DNA from: Bacteroidia bacterium | Lineage (GTDB): Bacteria > Bacteroidota > Bacteroidia > Bacteroidales > Azobacteroidaceae | DNA length: 22,502 nt | NCBI GenBank assembly: GCA_025999115.1 | Contig: BNWW01000039.1 | Span: 1-22,502, forward strand | Direction: 5' to 3' | Shown here: positions 7,374 to 15,242 of the stretch, in pieces | How the letters are laid out: every line of letters starts with the position of its first letter | How positions within the stretch are numbered: the stretch's first letter is position 1 | Program-made: the position numbers and the translations under genes | The notes under the pieces: generated by a model | What the model saw: only the letters and a program-made list of their open reading frames with translations | Databases searched by the model: none | Told to the model about the DNA's origin: nothing

Positions 7374-8075
7374 ATGATGTTGTTTTATGCTCCCGGTGTG
7401 TTGTTGGATGGTTTTTTGCCGGAATCCGAATCGCAACATTGTATCCGCGTTTTACGAAAACAAACCGGCGATACGATTGATATTACCAACGGCAAGGGCT
7501 GTTTCTATAAAGCCCAAATCACGGAAGCGCATCCGAAACATTGTGGTGTAGCGATTTTGGAAACCATTCCTTGGCAACCTTATTGGAACAATCGAATTGA
7601 AATCGCAATTGCGCCAACCAAAAACATTGATCGCACCGAATGGTTTGTCGAAAAAGCCACTGAAACCGGCATCAATAAAATTACCTTTTTAAAAACCCGT
7701 TTTTCGGAACGAAAAGATCTGAAAACCGATCGCATCCGGAAGATTTTGATTTCGGCGATGAAACAATCCGAAAAAGCCGTTTTGCCCGAATTGCAGGAAA
7801 TAACCGATTATAAAACATTTATTAATCAACCGTTTAACGGACAAAAAGCGATAGCGCATTGTTACGCAGGGGAAAAACCGTTATTTGCCCATTGGTATCG
7901 TCCGAACGAGAATATCTTGGTTTTAATTGGTCCGGAGGGCGATTTTAGCGAAGAAGAAGTAACATTGGCTATTCAAAACGGTTTTCAATCCATCTCTTTG
8001 GGTGAAAGCCGGTTGCGCACGGAAACGGCGGCTTTGACGGTTTGTTGTGGGGTGCAAGTGTTAAATCAATCATAA
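7374..8075 (+). CDS. rsmE: 16S rRNA (uracil(1498)-N(3))-methyltransferase
   Basis: RsmE methylates N3 of U1498 in 16S rRNA using SAM. The protein starts with a PUA-like domain (LFYAPG, QHCIRVLRKQTGD, NGKGCFYKA). A SPOUT methyltransferase fold follows, with EWFVEKATETGI, the SAM-loop motif VLIGPEGDFSEEEV and the C-terminal knot LGESRLRTETAALT. A GTG at 7368 is also possible. I prefer ATG 7374 or 7377 because family members start directly with M(M)xLFY. It lies about 12 nt after the plug gene on the same strand, so it should be the third gene of the holA operon. It converges with the outer membrane protein gene across a terminator near 8204-8238. Confidence 0.92.
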   Translation: MMLFYAPGVLLDGFLPESESQHCIRVLRKQTGDTIDITNGKGCFYKAQITEAHPKHCGVAILETIPWQPYWNNRIEIAIAPTKNIDRTEWFVEKATETGINKITFLKTRFSERKDLKTDRIRKILISAMKQSEKAVLPELQEITDYKTFINQPFNGQKAIAHCYAGEKPLFAHWYRPNENILVLIGPEGDFSEEEVTLAIQNGFQSISLGESRLRTETAALTVCCGVQVLNQS

Positions 8076-8203
8076 ATACACGCAGCCATTCCGAACAGTC
8101 GTTTATATCCATTTTTATTTCGGTATTTGTCGCAGCAAATATTTTTTGTAATGGATTGGATTTCCGATAAACGAATCAGTTGTTTGGCCGCTTATGTCCT
8201 AAT

Positions 8204-8238
8204 AAAAAAACTGCCGGAAAAATTAATTCCCGACAGTT
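8204..8238 (-). terminator. Intrinsic terminator after the outer membrane barrel gene
   Basis: On the minus strand a hairpin (AACTGTCGGG arm pairing with CCGGCAGTT, one A-C mismatch, A/T-rich loop) is followed by a run of seven T. It stops transcription of the 8262-8774 gene and separates it from convergent rsmE. The 130 nt between rsmE and this hairpin show no gene I can support. Confidence 0.75.
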
Positions 8239-8261
8239 GTTATTATGTTATAATGTAAAAT

Positions 8262-8774
8262 TTAGAAATTTACACCGATACCGATTGATAAACCAAATTT
8301 AGAACGACCACCGTCATTCAAATTTTTAGTGAAATAAACAGCTGGTTCAAAAAATACATTATCGGTAATGTAATAATCGTATCCCACTTCAATGTTCAAA
8401 AGATTAATTAAGTCCTGATCTGTGTTTTTTTGACCTTGATATGTTAATCCAGCATACAGAGCATCCCATACATAGTATCTTGCTCCAATACCGAAGCCAA
8501 AACCGGTAGAAGCATCCGAACTGTAATCTCCTACGGAATACTTGGATGATGTTATACCTAACATTGCCTCTACAGCCAATTTGTCAATCACAAAATATGA
8601 ACCGGCTACCGACAGATCAACGTTGATGGCGGAATAATCGTTGTCCCCTACTATGTAGCCAAAATTAAAATTAGTTAGCTTACCTGACAATGTTTTGTCG
8701 CCTGCTTTAAACTGTGCATTTGCGGTTGCAAAACCGGCGATGGCAATTACCATCATTAAGAAAATCTTTTTCAT
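8262..8774 (-). CDS. Small outer membrane beta-barrel protein (OmpX/OmpA-barrel-like)
   Basis: A 170-residue exported protein. The signal peptide MKKIFLMMVIAIAGFATANA is followed by QF at the expected cleavage site. The rest is alternating hydrophobic/polar strands with many Gly and aromatic residues (FGYIVGDNDYSAINVDLSV, GFGFGIGARYYVWDALYAG, VGYDYYITDNVFFEPAVYF). It ends in SIGIGVNF, a terminal Phe typical of the BAM recognition signal, which fits an eight-stranded barrel of the outer-membrane-beta-barrel families. Function is unknown; such proteins are structural or adhesive. It has its own terminator and lies 80 nt after gpmI on the same strand, behind a weak terminator-like hairpin, so it is probably transcribed separately. 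Confidence 0.85.
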   Translation of the reverse strand: MKKIFLMMVIAIAGFATANAQFKAGDKTLSGKLTNFNFGYIVGDNDYSAINVDLSVAGSYFVIDKLAVEAMLGITSSKYSVGDYSSDASTGFGFGIGARYYVWDALYAGLTYQGQKNTDQDLINLLNIEVGYDYYITDNVFFEPAVYFTKNLNDGGRSKFGLSIGIGVNF

Positions 8775-8810
8775 TTAAAAAAATTAAATTGTGAATAAAT
8801 AATATAAATA

Positions 8811-8826
8811 AAAAACCTTTCGGTCT
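8811..8826 (-). terminator. Short terminator-like hairpin after gpmI
   Basis: On the minus strand AAGACC, a GAAA loop and GGTTTT form a 6-bp stem (one G-T pair) that runs into a T-rich tail. It lies about 28 nt after the gpmI stop. The stem is short, so termination may be partial and some gpmI transcripts may read into the barrel gene. Confidence 0.45.
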
Positions 8827-8854
8827 TAATTTTGAATAAAAATAACGAAATAAG

Positions 8855-10381
8855 TTAATAAATCAAATTATGTCCCGTCATTTCCACCGGCTGCTGCAAT
8901 CCCAAAATCTGTAAAATACTGGGTGCTACATCAGCTAATTTTCCGTCTTCCGTTTTTGCGCCGGCGTTTTCCGAAACATATATAAACGGTACCGGATTCA
9001 GGGAATGGGCCGTATTGGGCGAATTGTCATTGTTCAAAGCGTAATCGGCATTGCCGTGGTCGGCGATAATAATCGCTTCGTAACCGTTGGCTTTTGCCGC
9101 TTCGATGGTATCTTTCAAACAAGCGTCCACGGCGACGACTGCTTTTTCGATGGCTGGATATATGCCGGTATGTCCTACCATATCCCCGTTTGCATAATTA
9201 ACAACGATAAAGTCAAATTGTTTAGATTCGATGGCATTTACTAACTTATCTTTCACTTCGTAAGCCGACATTTCGGGTTGCAAATCGTAGGTGGCTACTT
9301 TGGGCGACGGTACTAAAATACGTTCTTCTCCATCGTAAGGGGCTTCGCGGCCGCCGTTGAAAAAGAAAGTTACGTGTGCGTATTTTTCCGTTTCGGCGAT
9401 ATGTAATTGTTTCAGTTTCAAGGAAGAAATATATTCTCCCAAGGTATTTTCCACGTTTTCCTTATCAAAAATTACGTGTACGTTTTTATATGTCGGGTCG
9501 TAAGGCGTCATCGTGAAATATTGCAAGTTGGGGATGGTGTGCATTCCTTGTTCGGGCATATCTTGTTGCGAAAGTACGACGGTCAACTCTTTGGCGCGGT
9601 CGTTGCGATAGTTGAAGAAAATAACCACATCGCCTTCTTCAATCACGGCGATGGGTTTACCGTTTTCTACATGAACAATCGGTTTGATAAATTCATCGGT
9701 AATGCCCTCTGCATAAGAATGTTCAACGGCTTCTACCGGATTTTCGGCAGGCGCGCCGATACCGTTAACCAATAAATCGTATGCTTCTTTTACCCGTTCC
9801 CAACGTTTATCCCGATCCATCGCGTAATAACGGCCGACAATCGAAGCGATTTTTCCGGTTGTTTTTTGCAGATGTTCTTCGAGTTCGCGGATAAAACCGG
9901 CGCCGCTTTTGGGATCGGTATCGCGGCCGTCCATAAAACAATGTACAAACGTATTTTCTACGCCGTATATCTTGCTGATTTCCGTGAGTTTAAATAAATG
10001 TTCAAGCGAACTGTGAACGCCGCCGTTGGAAACCAAACCCATCAAATGGATTTTTTTCTTGTGTTCGCGGGCATACGAATAGGCTTTCCGAATGGCCGGA
10101 TTTTTCAAAATGGAATTGTCGCGAGCGGCAATATTGATTTTTACCAAATCCTGATAAACGATTCGTCCGGCGCCGATATTCAAGTGTCCTACTTCGGAAT
10201 TGCCCATTTGGCCGTCGGGTAAACCCACGTTTTCGCCCGATGCCTGCAATTGCGAATACGGATATGTTTTCAGAAGATAATCCCAGTAAGGAGTTGAGGT
10301 AGAGTAAATTACATCTCTTCTGGTGTGGTCGCCAAAACCCCATCCGTCCAAAATGACCAGCAAAGCTTTTTTAGTTGCCAT
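8855..10381 (-). CDS. gpmI: 2,3-bisphosphoglycerate-independent phosphoglycerate mutase
   Basis: This cytoplasmic, Mn-dependent glycolytic enzyme interconverts 3- and 2-phosphoglycerate. The 508 residues match the family length. The N-terminus [12 protein letters not shown] holds the first metal-binding Asp (residue 12). [17 protein letters not shown] holds the catalytic Ser at residue 62. The phosphotransferase insertion follows ([44 protein letters not shown]), then the second metal site ([30 protein letters not shown]). No key residue is missing. A -7 element lies 40 nt upstream. The gene is flanked by an aminotransferase upstream and a barrel protein downstream, with no clear functional link to either. 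Confidence 0.96.
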   Translation of the reverse strand: MATKKALLVILDGWGFGDHTRRDVIYSTSTPYWDYLLKTYPYSQLQASGENVGLPDGQMGNSEVGHLNIGAGRIVYQDLVKINIAARDNSILKNPAIRKAYSYAREHKKKIHLMGLVSNGGVHSSLEHLFKLTEISKIYGVENTFVHCFMDGRDTDPKSGAGFIRELEEHLQKTTGKIASIVGRYYAMDRDKRWERVKEAYDLLVNGIGAPAENPVEAVEHSYAEGITDEFIKPIVHVENGKPIAVIEEGDVVIFFNYRNDRAKELTVVLSQQDMPEQGMHTIPNLQYFTMTPYDPTYKNVHVIFDKENVENTLGEYISSLKLKQLHIAETEKYAHVTFFFNGGREAPYDGEERILVPSPKVATYDLQPEMSAYEVKDKLVNAIESKQFDFIVVNYANGDMVGHTGIYPAIEKAVVAVDACLKDTIEAAKANGYEAIIIADHGNADYALNNDNSPNTAHSLNPVPFIYVSENAGAKTEDGKLADVAPSILQILGLQQPVEMTGHNLIY

Positions 10382-10420
10382 ATATTTTATTTTTTTTTAT
10401 GTCGATTCTTAAAAACGGCG

Positions 10421-10428
10421 CAAAGGTA
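10421..10428 (-). promoter_or_regulatory. Putative -7 element of the gpmI promoter
   Basis: On the minus strand this is TACCTTTG (consensus TAnnTTTG), about 40 nt before the gpmI start and immediately after the aminotransferase stop. A clear -33 TTTG is not seen. Confidence 0.5.
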
Positions 10429-10438
10429 ATGAAAAGTT

Positions 10439-11743
10439 CTATTGTTGTGCGCTAAAAATTGTTAATCGTTCATCCAATAAGTCATATTGATGATTTTTGA
10501 TAAACGAAGTACAAACTCGAATGCCTTCCTGACGGCTTCCGGTGGTGGATAATGAAATAGCTGAAATGCCGAACGGAAACAATTTGGCTACCAATTCGCC
10601 GCCCGTCAATCCGGGATATTGGACTGTAAAATAGAAACCGTCGGCTAATTCTTCGCCCAAATCGTTGTCGTAAACCAATTCAAAACCGTGTTTTAAAAAG
10701 ATGGATTTCAAGCATTGAGCGCGTTTACCATATTCTTTTATTTCTTCCAAAAAAGGAAATTGTCCGTCGGAAGCGGCTTTGAACATCGCCGCCAAAGCGT
10801 ATTGCGCTGTGTGCGAAGTTCCCGAAGAAAGGGCGTATAAAATCCGGTGAATGAATACCGAACCAAAAGCGCCGCCGCCATAACGCTTTGTAAGTCCTTC
10901 GTATTCGCGATGATACAATTTATTAGAAATCGCCGCCACCCCAATGCGCTGACCAGCGTAACTGAAAATTTTGGAAGCCGAAATCAATGCAATATAATTA
11001 TCAGTATATCGACCTACGCTGGCTTGGAACGGCGCTTGGAACGGCGTTCCCAAGTCTTTACGAAAATCCATTGCAAAATAAGCCAAATCTTCCAAAACGA
11101 TGGTGTCGTATTGAGTAGCCAATTCGCCGATAATTTGTAATTCCTTGTCCTGCAAGCAAAACCACGCCGGATTGTTGGGATTGGAATAAATCAGGCAAGC
11201 AATATTGCCTTTTTTTAGATAGGATTCCAGTTGGTCGTGTAATTTTTCGCCGCGACATTCATATACATCAAACGATTCGTATTTGTAACCTAAAACGACG
11301 GCTTGTTGCTTTTGCACCGGAAATCCCGGATCGATAAACAGAATCGTATCCTTATTCGCATCACATTGGCAAGCCGTTAAAAAAGAAGCGAATGTGCCTT
11401 GCATCGAACCAACCACCGGCACGCAACCTTCGGGCGCCACATCCAAATCAATAAACGCTTTAATAAAGCGCGAAGCTTCATTTTTCAAAGCCGATAGTCC
11501 GTCGATGGTGGGATAGATGGCCGCTTTACCGTTTTTTAAAGCCTGAATCTCGGCTTGTACACCGATTTCGGCCGGCGGCAAACCCGGAACGCCCATTTCC
11601 ATGTGGATAAATTCCACGCCGGACTGTTGTTCGATACGATGGGAAATGGCTACGATTTCGCGAATGGTAGCTTTTCCTAAATTGTTGATATGCAATTGTT
11701 TGATTGCATCTTGGATGATTTGATCCGAAACAGGAATTTGCAT
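10439..11743 (-). CDS. Pyridoxal-phosphate aminotransferase, class I/II
   Basis: A 434-residue fold-type I PLP enzyme. Visible motifs are MGVPGLPP near the N-terminus, the cofactor-contacting SNPNNPAW (residues 187-194), EDLAYFAMD (PLP-ring Asp about 219 and Tyr about 222) and SASKIFSYAGQRIG with the Schiff-base Lys at residue 258. The C-terminal TTGSRQEGIRVCTSF supplies the substrate-carboxylate Arg. The overall pattern fits an aspartate/alanine/aromatic-type aminotransferase; the substrate cannot be read from the sequence. The upstream HAD gene ends with TAA directly abutting this ATG, so the two are co-transcribed and probably translationally coupled. Expression is probably from the promoter at about 12240. 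Confidence 0.85.
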   Translation of the reverse strand: MQIPVSDQIIQDAIKQLHINNLGKATIREIVAISHRIEQQSGVEFIHMEMGVPGLPPAEIGVQAEIQALKNGKAAIYPTIDGLSALKNEASRFIKAFIDLDVAPEGCVPVVGSMQGTFASFLTACQCDANKDTILFIDPGFPVQKQQAVVLGYKYESFDVYECRGEKLHDQLESYLKKGNIACLIYSNPNNPAWFCLQDKELQIIGELATQYDTIVLEDLAYFAMDFRKDLGTPFQAPFQASVGRYTDNYIALISASKIFSYAGQRIGVAAISNKLYHREYEGLTKRYGGGAFGSVFIHRILYALSSGTSHTAQYALAAMFKAASDGQFPFLEEIKEYGKRAQCLKSIFLKHGFELVYDNDLGEELADGFYFTVQYPGLTGGELVAKLFPFGISAISLSTTGSRQEGIRVCTSFIKNHQYDLLDERLTIFSAQQ

Positions 11744-12199
11744 TTAATATTGGTATCCTTTTTGTTTATCAATCGCTTCTCCCAAGCGGATCAGCCAGTT
11801 TTTTTTGCGTTGCGAGCGACTGTCGTCCGTCAAAAAATCAATGTCGTGCAGATTGTTTCCGCCCGATTTGATGATTTTGTAGACAATACCCCAATCGAGC
11901 AACCCGCCGATGTTGCGGTCGTCGATGTAAATATCGGCGCCGAGTTTGCGGCTGTCGCCTTCTTTGAACTCTTCTTCGGGATAGTTTTTGTTATAAGCGT
12001 AAAACTTTAAGCCGTTACTTTCGCAATAATCAATGGCTTCCTGTAATAATTTGCCTTCGCGCATGGTCCACATGAGTAATTTGTGGTGTTCTTCGCGTTG
12101 TAGTTTTTTCAGCACTTCCAAAGCAAACGGGATCGGTTTGCCGATTTTAGGATAGGCGTGTTCTACAATGGTTCCGTCGAAATCTACCGCTATTGTCAT
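11744..12199 (-). CDS. HAD-like hydrolase (small, cap-less)
   Basis: A 151-residue protein of the HAD superfamily. Motif I is IAVDFDGTIVEH at residues 3-14, with the nucleophile and general-acid Asp pair, and the predicted motif II is LLMWTMREG. An acidic YIDDRNIGG region near residue 92 fits motif IV. The short length without a cap domain matches a family of small Bacteroidota HAD proteins, which could act on phosphorylated macromolecules or sugars; the substrate is unknown. It is the first gene of a two-gene unit with the aminotransferase (no intergenic base). It is preceded by a recognisable promoter at 12240-12247. Confidence 0.8.
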   Translation of the reverse strand: MTIAVDFDGTIVEHAYPKIGKPIPFALEVLKKLQREEHHKLLMWTMREGKLLQEAIDYCESNGLKFYAYNKNYPEEEFKEGDSRKLGADIYIDDRNIGGLLDWGIVYKIIKSGGNNLHDIDFLTDDSRSQRKKNWLIRLGEAIDKQKGYQY

Positions 12200-12239
12200 A
12201 CTTTTTTATTTAGTATATGAGTTACAAAACTTTAAATTG

Positions 12240-12247
12240 CAAAGATA
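12240..12247 (-). promoter_or_regulatory. Putative -7 element for the HAD/aminotransferase operon
   Basis: The minus strand reads TATCTTTG (TAnnTTTG), with a TTG about 22 nt upstream as a possible -33 element. It lies 41 nt before the HAD start. Confidence 0.55.
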
Positions 12248-12298
12248 GTAATAATTATTTATCAATCAACGCCGTTGTGTTTATTAAAATAAAACAAC

Positions 12299-12439
12299 TT
12301 ACAATACGGCGGCAAGTTTTCGTTGTGAAATGCCACGATACTCAATTTCCTCTTTGAGTATTTCTCCCGGATGTGTAGGATGATACGGTTCGAGGTTGTT
12401 TGCAATCATTTTTGGGTCAACTCCCGGAATGGTAATCAT
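12299..12439 (-). pseudogene. higA: HigA-type antitoxin remnant
   Basis: A 46-codon reading frame gives MITIPGVDPKMIANNL, then YHPTHPGEILKEEIEYRG and ISQRKLAAVL. This is the N-terminus of HigA-family XRE antitoxins (THPGExLKEExxxRGISQRKLA), which are about 100 residues long and bind the operator through a helix-turn-helix. The frame stops inside the first half of that HTH. The last residues AAVL match the usual C-terminal end of such proteins, so the gene may have lost everything in between by an internal deletion. Simple truncation is the alternative. No toxin (HigB) gene is visible on the upstream side. The fragment is unlikely to bind DNA or neutralise a toxin. Confidence 0.7.
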
Positions 12440-12687
12440 AACTTTCTATTAATAATGGTTTGACAATTATTTTTATTAACCGTCCGAGAAAAGTTTTACC
12501 CTACCCTACAACGCTAAATTAATGTTTGGCTTGCAGGACAAATGAGAAAATACAAATTTAGAGGTATAATTGGAATCATAAAATTTTTAGAAGCGATAAG
12601 ATTAAATATTTCGTAACTTTGCATCCGGTTTATCGGAACGCACAAAAAATACGATACAATAGATTGTTCAATTAATATACAATAACA
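12440..12687. other. Intergenic region upstream of the M24 peptidase gene
   Basis: This AT-rich stretch separates the antitoxin remnant from the peptidase gene. Apart from the promoter element at 12614-12621 I see no gene, RNA or strong hairpin. A 24-codon frame at 12541-12615 overlaps the promoter and has no recognisable features. Confidence 0.5.
12614..12621 (+). promoter_or_regulatory. Putative -7 element of the M24 peptidase/xseA operon
   Basis: TAACTTTG matches TAnnTTTG and is followed by a G+C-richer start region, 67 nt before the peptidase ATG. A poorly matching T-rich -33 region lies about 25-30 nt upstream. Confidence 0.55.
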
Positions 12688-13854
12688 ATGACATTAATTA
12701 AAGATGAAAATCAAATTCGCCGCAAACACATTCAAAATTTATTGCGGCAATCCGATGCAAATGCTTGTTTGATAACATCTTCCGTTAATATTTATTATCT
12801 AACGGGACAAATTTTCGACGGTTATTTGTATTTACCACAGGAAGGTGAAGCGCTTTATTTTGTCCGCAAACCGGGCGCTTTTACCGCCGAAAATCAAATT
12901 TTGATTCGGAAACCGGAAGATATTCCTGCACGCTTACATGAACGTTCTTTTCCGCTTCCGAAAATATTGGGCTTGGAAGCCGGTCAATTGACTTACAATG
13001 AATACATACGTTTGCATACTGTTTTCCAACCGGAAAAAACAATCAATGCCACCGGTTTATTGCGTCAAGCGCGAATGTTAAAAACGCCGTGGGAAATTGA
13101 ACAATTCCGATGGTCGGCGCAGAAACATAAACAGGCTTATAGCGCCATTCCGTCGGTTTTTCAGTCCGGAATGACCGATTTGGAATTTCAATACGAAATC
13201 GAACGCTTGATGCGCCAAAACGGCTCCATCGGTATTTTCCGCACCTTCGGCAGCAATATGGATATTTTTATGGGAAGCGTGCTGACCGGCGAAAATGCTG
13301 AAAACGCCTCTCCCTGCGATTTTGCTTTGGGCGGTGGAGGCGCTCATCCGAGTTTGCCGATCGGCGCCAACGGAACGCCTATTCGCGACGGACAATCCGT
13401 TATGGTAGATATGGCCGGCAATTTTACCGCCTACATGACCGATATGACTCGCGTTTTTGCTTGCGGAAATTTGCCCGAAGAGGCGATTCGCGCCCACCAA
13501 ACTTCCATCGAAATGCACGAATGGTTTCGAAATAATGTCAAAGCCGGATTTGCCTGCTCGGAAATTTATCGCCAATCCATCCGAATGGCCGAAGCCACCG
13601 GATTTTCCGGTAACTTCATGGGAATCAAACAACAAGCCAAATTTGTAGGACACGGCGTAGGCATCGAAATCAACGAATTGCCCGTCCTGACCGAACGCTC
13701 CAAAGAAACCTTGCAAGCCGGCATGGTTTTCGCCTACGAACCCAAATTTGTTCTCCCGAAAGTCGGCGCCCTCGGTATCGAAAACACCTATCTGGTTACA
13801 AACGAAGGCCTTGAAAATCTAACCGATTTCCCCGAAAATATCATCCCCCTTTAA
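12688..13854 (+). CDS. M24 family metallopeptidase (Xaa-Pro aminopeptidase-like)
   Basis: A cytoplasmic creatinase/prolidase-fold protein of 388 residues. The N-terminal domain (about 1-130) has SSVNIYYLTGQIFDGYLYLP. The pita-bread catalytic domain has all five metal ligands in place: D241 (VMVDMAGN), D252 (YMTDMTRVF), H322 (VGHGVGIEINELP), E351 (AYEPKF) and E365 (IENTYLV). It probably removes N-terminal residues before proline or acts as a dipeptidase; the sequence alone does not separate these. The start is the ATG closest to the promoter. xseA follows after 12 nt, so both are in one operon although they share no pathway. Confidence 0.88.
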   Translation: MTLIKDENQIRRKHIQNLLRQSDANACLITSSVNIYYLTGQIFDGYLYLPQEGEALYFVRKPGAFTAENQILIRKPEDIPARLHERSFPLPKILGLEAGQLTYNEYIRLHTVFQPEKTINATGLLRQARMLKTPWEIEQFRWSAQKHKQAYSAIPSVFQSGMTDLEFQYEIERLMRQNGSIGIFRTFGSNMDIFMGSVLTGENAENASPCDFALGGGGAHPSLPIGANGTPIRDGQSVMVDMAGNFTAYMTDMTRVFACGNLPEEAIRAHQTSIEMHEWFRNNVKAGFACSEIYRQSIRMAEATGFSGNFMGIKQQAKFVGHGVGIEINELPVLTERSKETLQAGMVFAYEPKFVLPKVGALGIENTYLVTNEGLENLTDFPENIIPL

Positions 13855-13866
13855 TTCTAAATTCAA

Positions 13867-15096
13867 ATGTCATACCTCTCCCTCTCTCAACTAAACACCT
13901 TGGTTTCAAACGAAATCAAAACCCGTTTCGCCGAACCGCAATGGGTAATGGCCGAAACCAGCGATGTGCGCTACAACAAAAACGGTCATTGTTATTTGGA
14001 ATTGATTGAAAAACGCACCGGCGATCAAGCGATTGTCGCCAAAGCCCGGGCTTACATTTGGAGCCAGACTTTCCAACTGTTGAAAGCGTATTTTGAAAAT
14101 GAAACCGGACAGAATTTTGTATCGGGATTGAAAGTACTGGTTCTAGCGACGGTTGAATTTCATCCGGTATATGGTTTCGGACTGAATATTACCGGCATCG
14201 ACCCAACTTATACGTTGGGCGATATGCAGCAGCAACGGCAGCAAATACTCGCTCAATTGGAAAAAGACGGCGTGTTGCAATTGAACAAAGAATTGGAAAT
14301 GCCGCTTTTGCCGCAACGCATAGCCGTAATTACTTCGCCTACAGCCGCCGGTTACGACGATTTTTTGAATCATTTGCAAAATAATTCCGCCGGATTTATC
14401 TTTTATCCGCATCTGTTTCCGGCAACGATGCAGGGCGAGCAGACCGAAAAATCCGTTATTGTCGCCTTGAACAAAATTGCTGAAAATCTTGATGATTTCG
14501 ATGTAGTGGTCATTATCCGGGGTGGGGGAGCGACTTCCGATTTGGCGTCGTTCGATACGTATCCCTTGGCGGCCAATGTGGCGCAATTTCCCTTGCCTGT
14601 GATTACTGGCATCGGTCACGAACGCGATGATACGGTGTTGGATTTTGTAGCGCATTACCGTGCGAAAACGCCGACTGCGGCCGCCGATTATTTGGTTTCG
14701 TGTTTGGATGAATTGCAAAACGATTTATATCTCTGCCAAACGGCGATCCTCTCCGAAACCGACCGTTTGTTGCAATCGGCGAAGGAAAAAGTACAATCCA
14801 TCGCCCGCTTTTTGCCGCTTGTTTTCAGTAATCGTCTCGAAAAAGAACAATTAAATTTGCATTTATTGCAAAGTAATTTGATTCATTCCGTCCGGCAACG
14901 TTTGGAAAAATCGGAAGCGCAATTGAATGAGAAAGAGGCGTTTATACGGATGTCATCGCCTGAATACGTTCTTTCCAAAGGTTATTCCATTACGCGGAAA
15001 AACGGAAAAACGGTAAAAACGGCGCAATCGCTTCAAGAAGGTGATTTGATTGAAACGGTGTTTTATGAGGGAGTGGTTACGAGCAAAGTGGTGTGA
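13867..15096 (+). CDS. xseA: Exodeoxyribonuclease VII large subunit
   Basis: XseA is the catalytic subunit of ExoVII, which degrades single-stranded DNA to oligonucleotides. In the 409 residues there is an N-terminal OB-fold (SYLSLSQLNTLV, HCYLELIEK, VLATVEFHPVYGFGLNI) followed by the catalytic domain. The key segments are RIAVITSPTAAGYDDFLNHL, IIRGGGATSDLASFD and PVITGIGHERDDTVLDFVAH with RAKTPTAAADYL. A coiled-coil-forming stretch (about 280-370) and the C-terminal SKGYSITRKNGK region follow. All conserved blocks are present. The small subunit gene xseB, often adjacent, is not found within the 146 nt before the convergent asnB. Confidence 0.94.
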   Translation: MSYLSLSQLNTLVSNEIKTRFAEPQWVMAETSDVRYNKNGHCYLELIEKRTGDQAIVAKARAYIWSQTFQLLKAYFENETGQNFVSGLKVLVLATVEFHPVYGFGLNITGIDPTYTLGDMQQQRQQILAQLEKDGVLQLNKELEMPLLPQRIAVITSPTAAGYDDFLNHLQNNSAGFIFYPHLFPATMQGEQTEKSVIVALNKIAENLDDFDVVVIIRGGGATSDLASFDTYPLAANVAQFPLPVITGIGHERDDTVLDFVAHYRAKTPTAAADYLVSCLDELQNDLYLCQTAILSETDRLLQSAKEKVQSIARFLPLVFSNRLEKEQLNLHLLQSNLIHSVRQRLEKSEAQLNEKEAFIRMSSPEYVLSKGYSITRKNGKTVKTAQSLQEGDLIETVFYEGVVTSKVV

Positions 15097-15130
15097 TAAT
15101 CCCCCGATGTCCGTAGCCTGCTGAAAAACA

Positions 15131-15160
15131 AACGCATGCGTTCGGTCGACCGCAACGGTC
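15131..15160. repeat. Two abutting perfect palindromes plus a hairpin
   Basis: AACGCATGCGTT (12-bp palindrome, 15131-15142) is followed directly by CGGTCGACCG (10-bp palindrome, 15143-15152), whose second half also pairs as GACCG-CAA-CGGTC (15148-15160). It sits between the xseA stop and the terminator. It may be a protein binding site or a repeat remnant; function unknown. Confidence 0.5.
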
Positions 15161-15174
15161 CCGCAATAATATTC

Positions 15175-15220
15175 AAAAACTTGGAAAAAATCAAAAAAAT
15201 TCGATTTCTCCCAAGTTTTA
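15175..15220. terminator. Bidirectional intrinsic terminator between xseA and asnB
   Basis: A perfect 9-bp stem (AAAACTTGG at 15176-15184 with CCAAGTTTT at 15211-15219) is extended inward by GAAAAAATC against GATTTCTC. It carries T on the 3' side and A on the 5' side, so it can serve both convergent genes. Confidence 0.75.
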
Positions 15221-15242
15221 AAGTAATTAAATAAGGATAAAC

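Noticed and set aside
6630..7439. 269-codon minus-strand frame opposite the plug gene
   Set aside because: The opposite strand encodes a conserved DUF5103 protein with signal peptide and matching operon position. The antisense frame has repetitive Ile/Val/His and no domain.
8076..8200. Possible gene tail between rsmE and the terminator
   Set aside because: Short peptide-like stretches occur on both strands, but stops interrupt them and no family is recognisable.
12541..12615. 24-codon plus-strand frame (MRKYKFRGIIGIIKFLEAIR)
   Set aside because: It overlaps the promoter of the M24 peptidase gene and has no support beyond an ATG.
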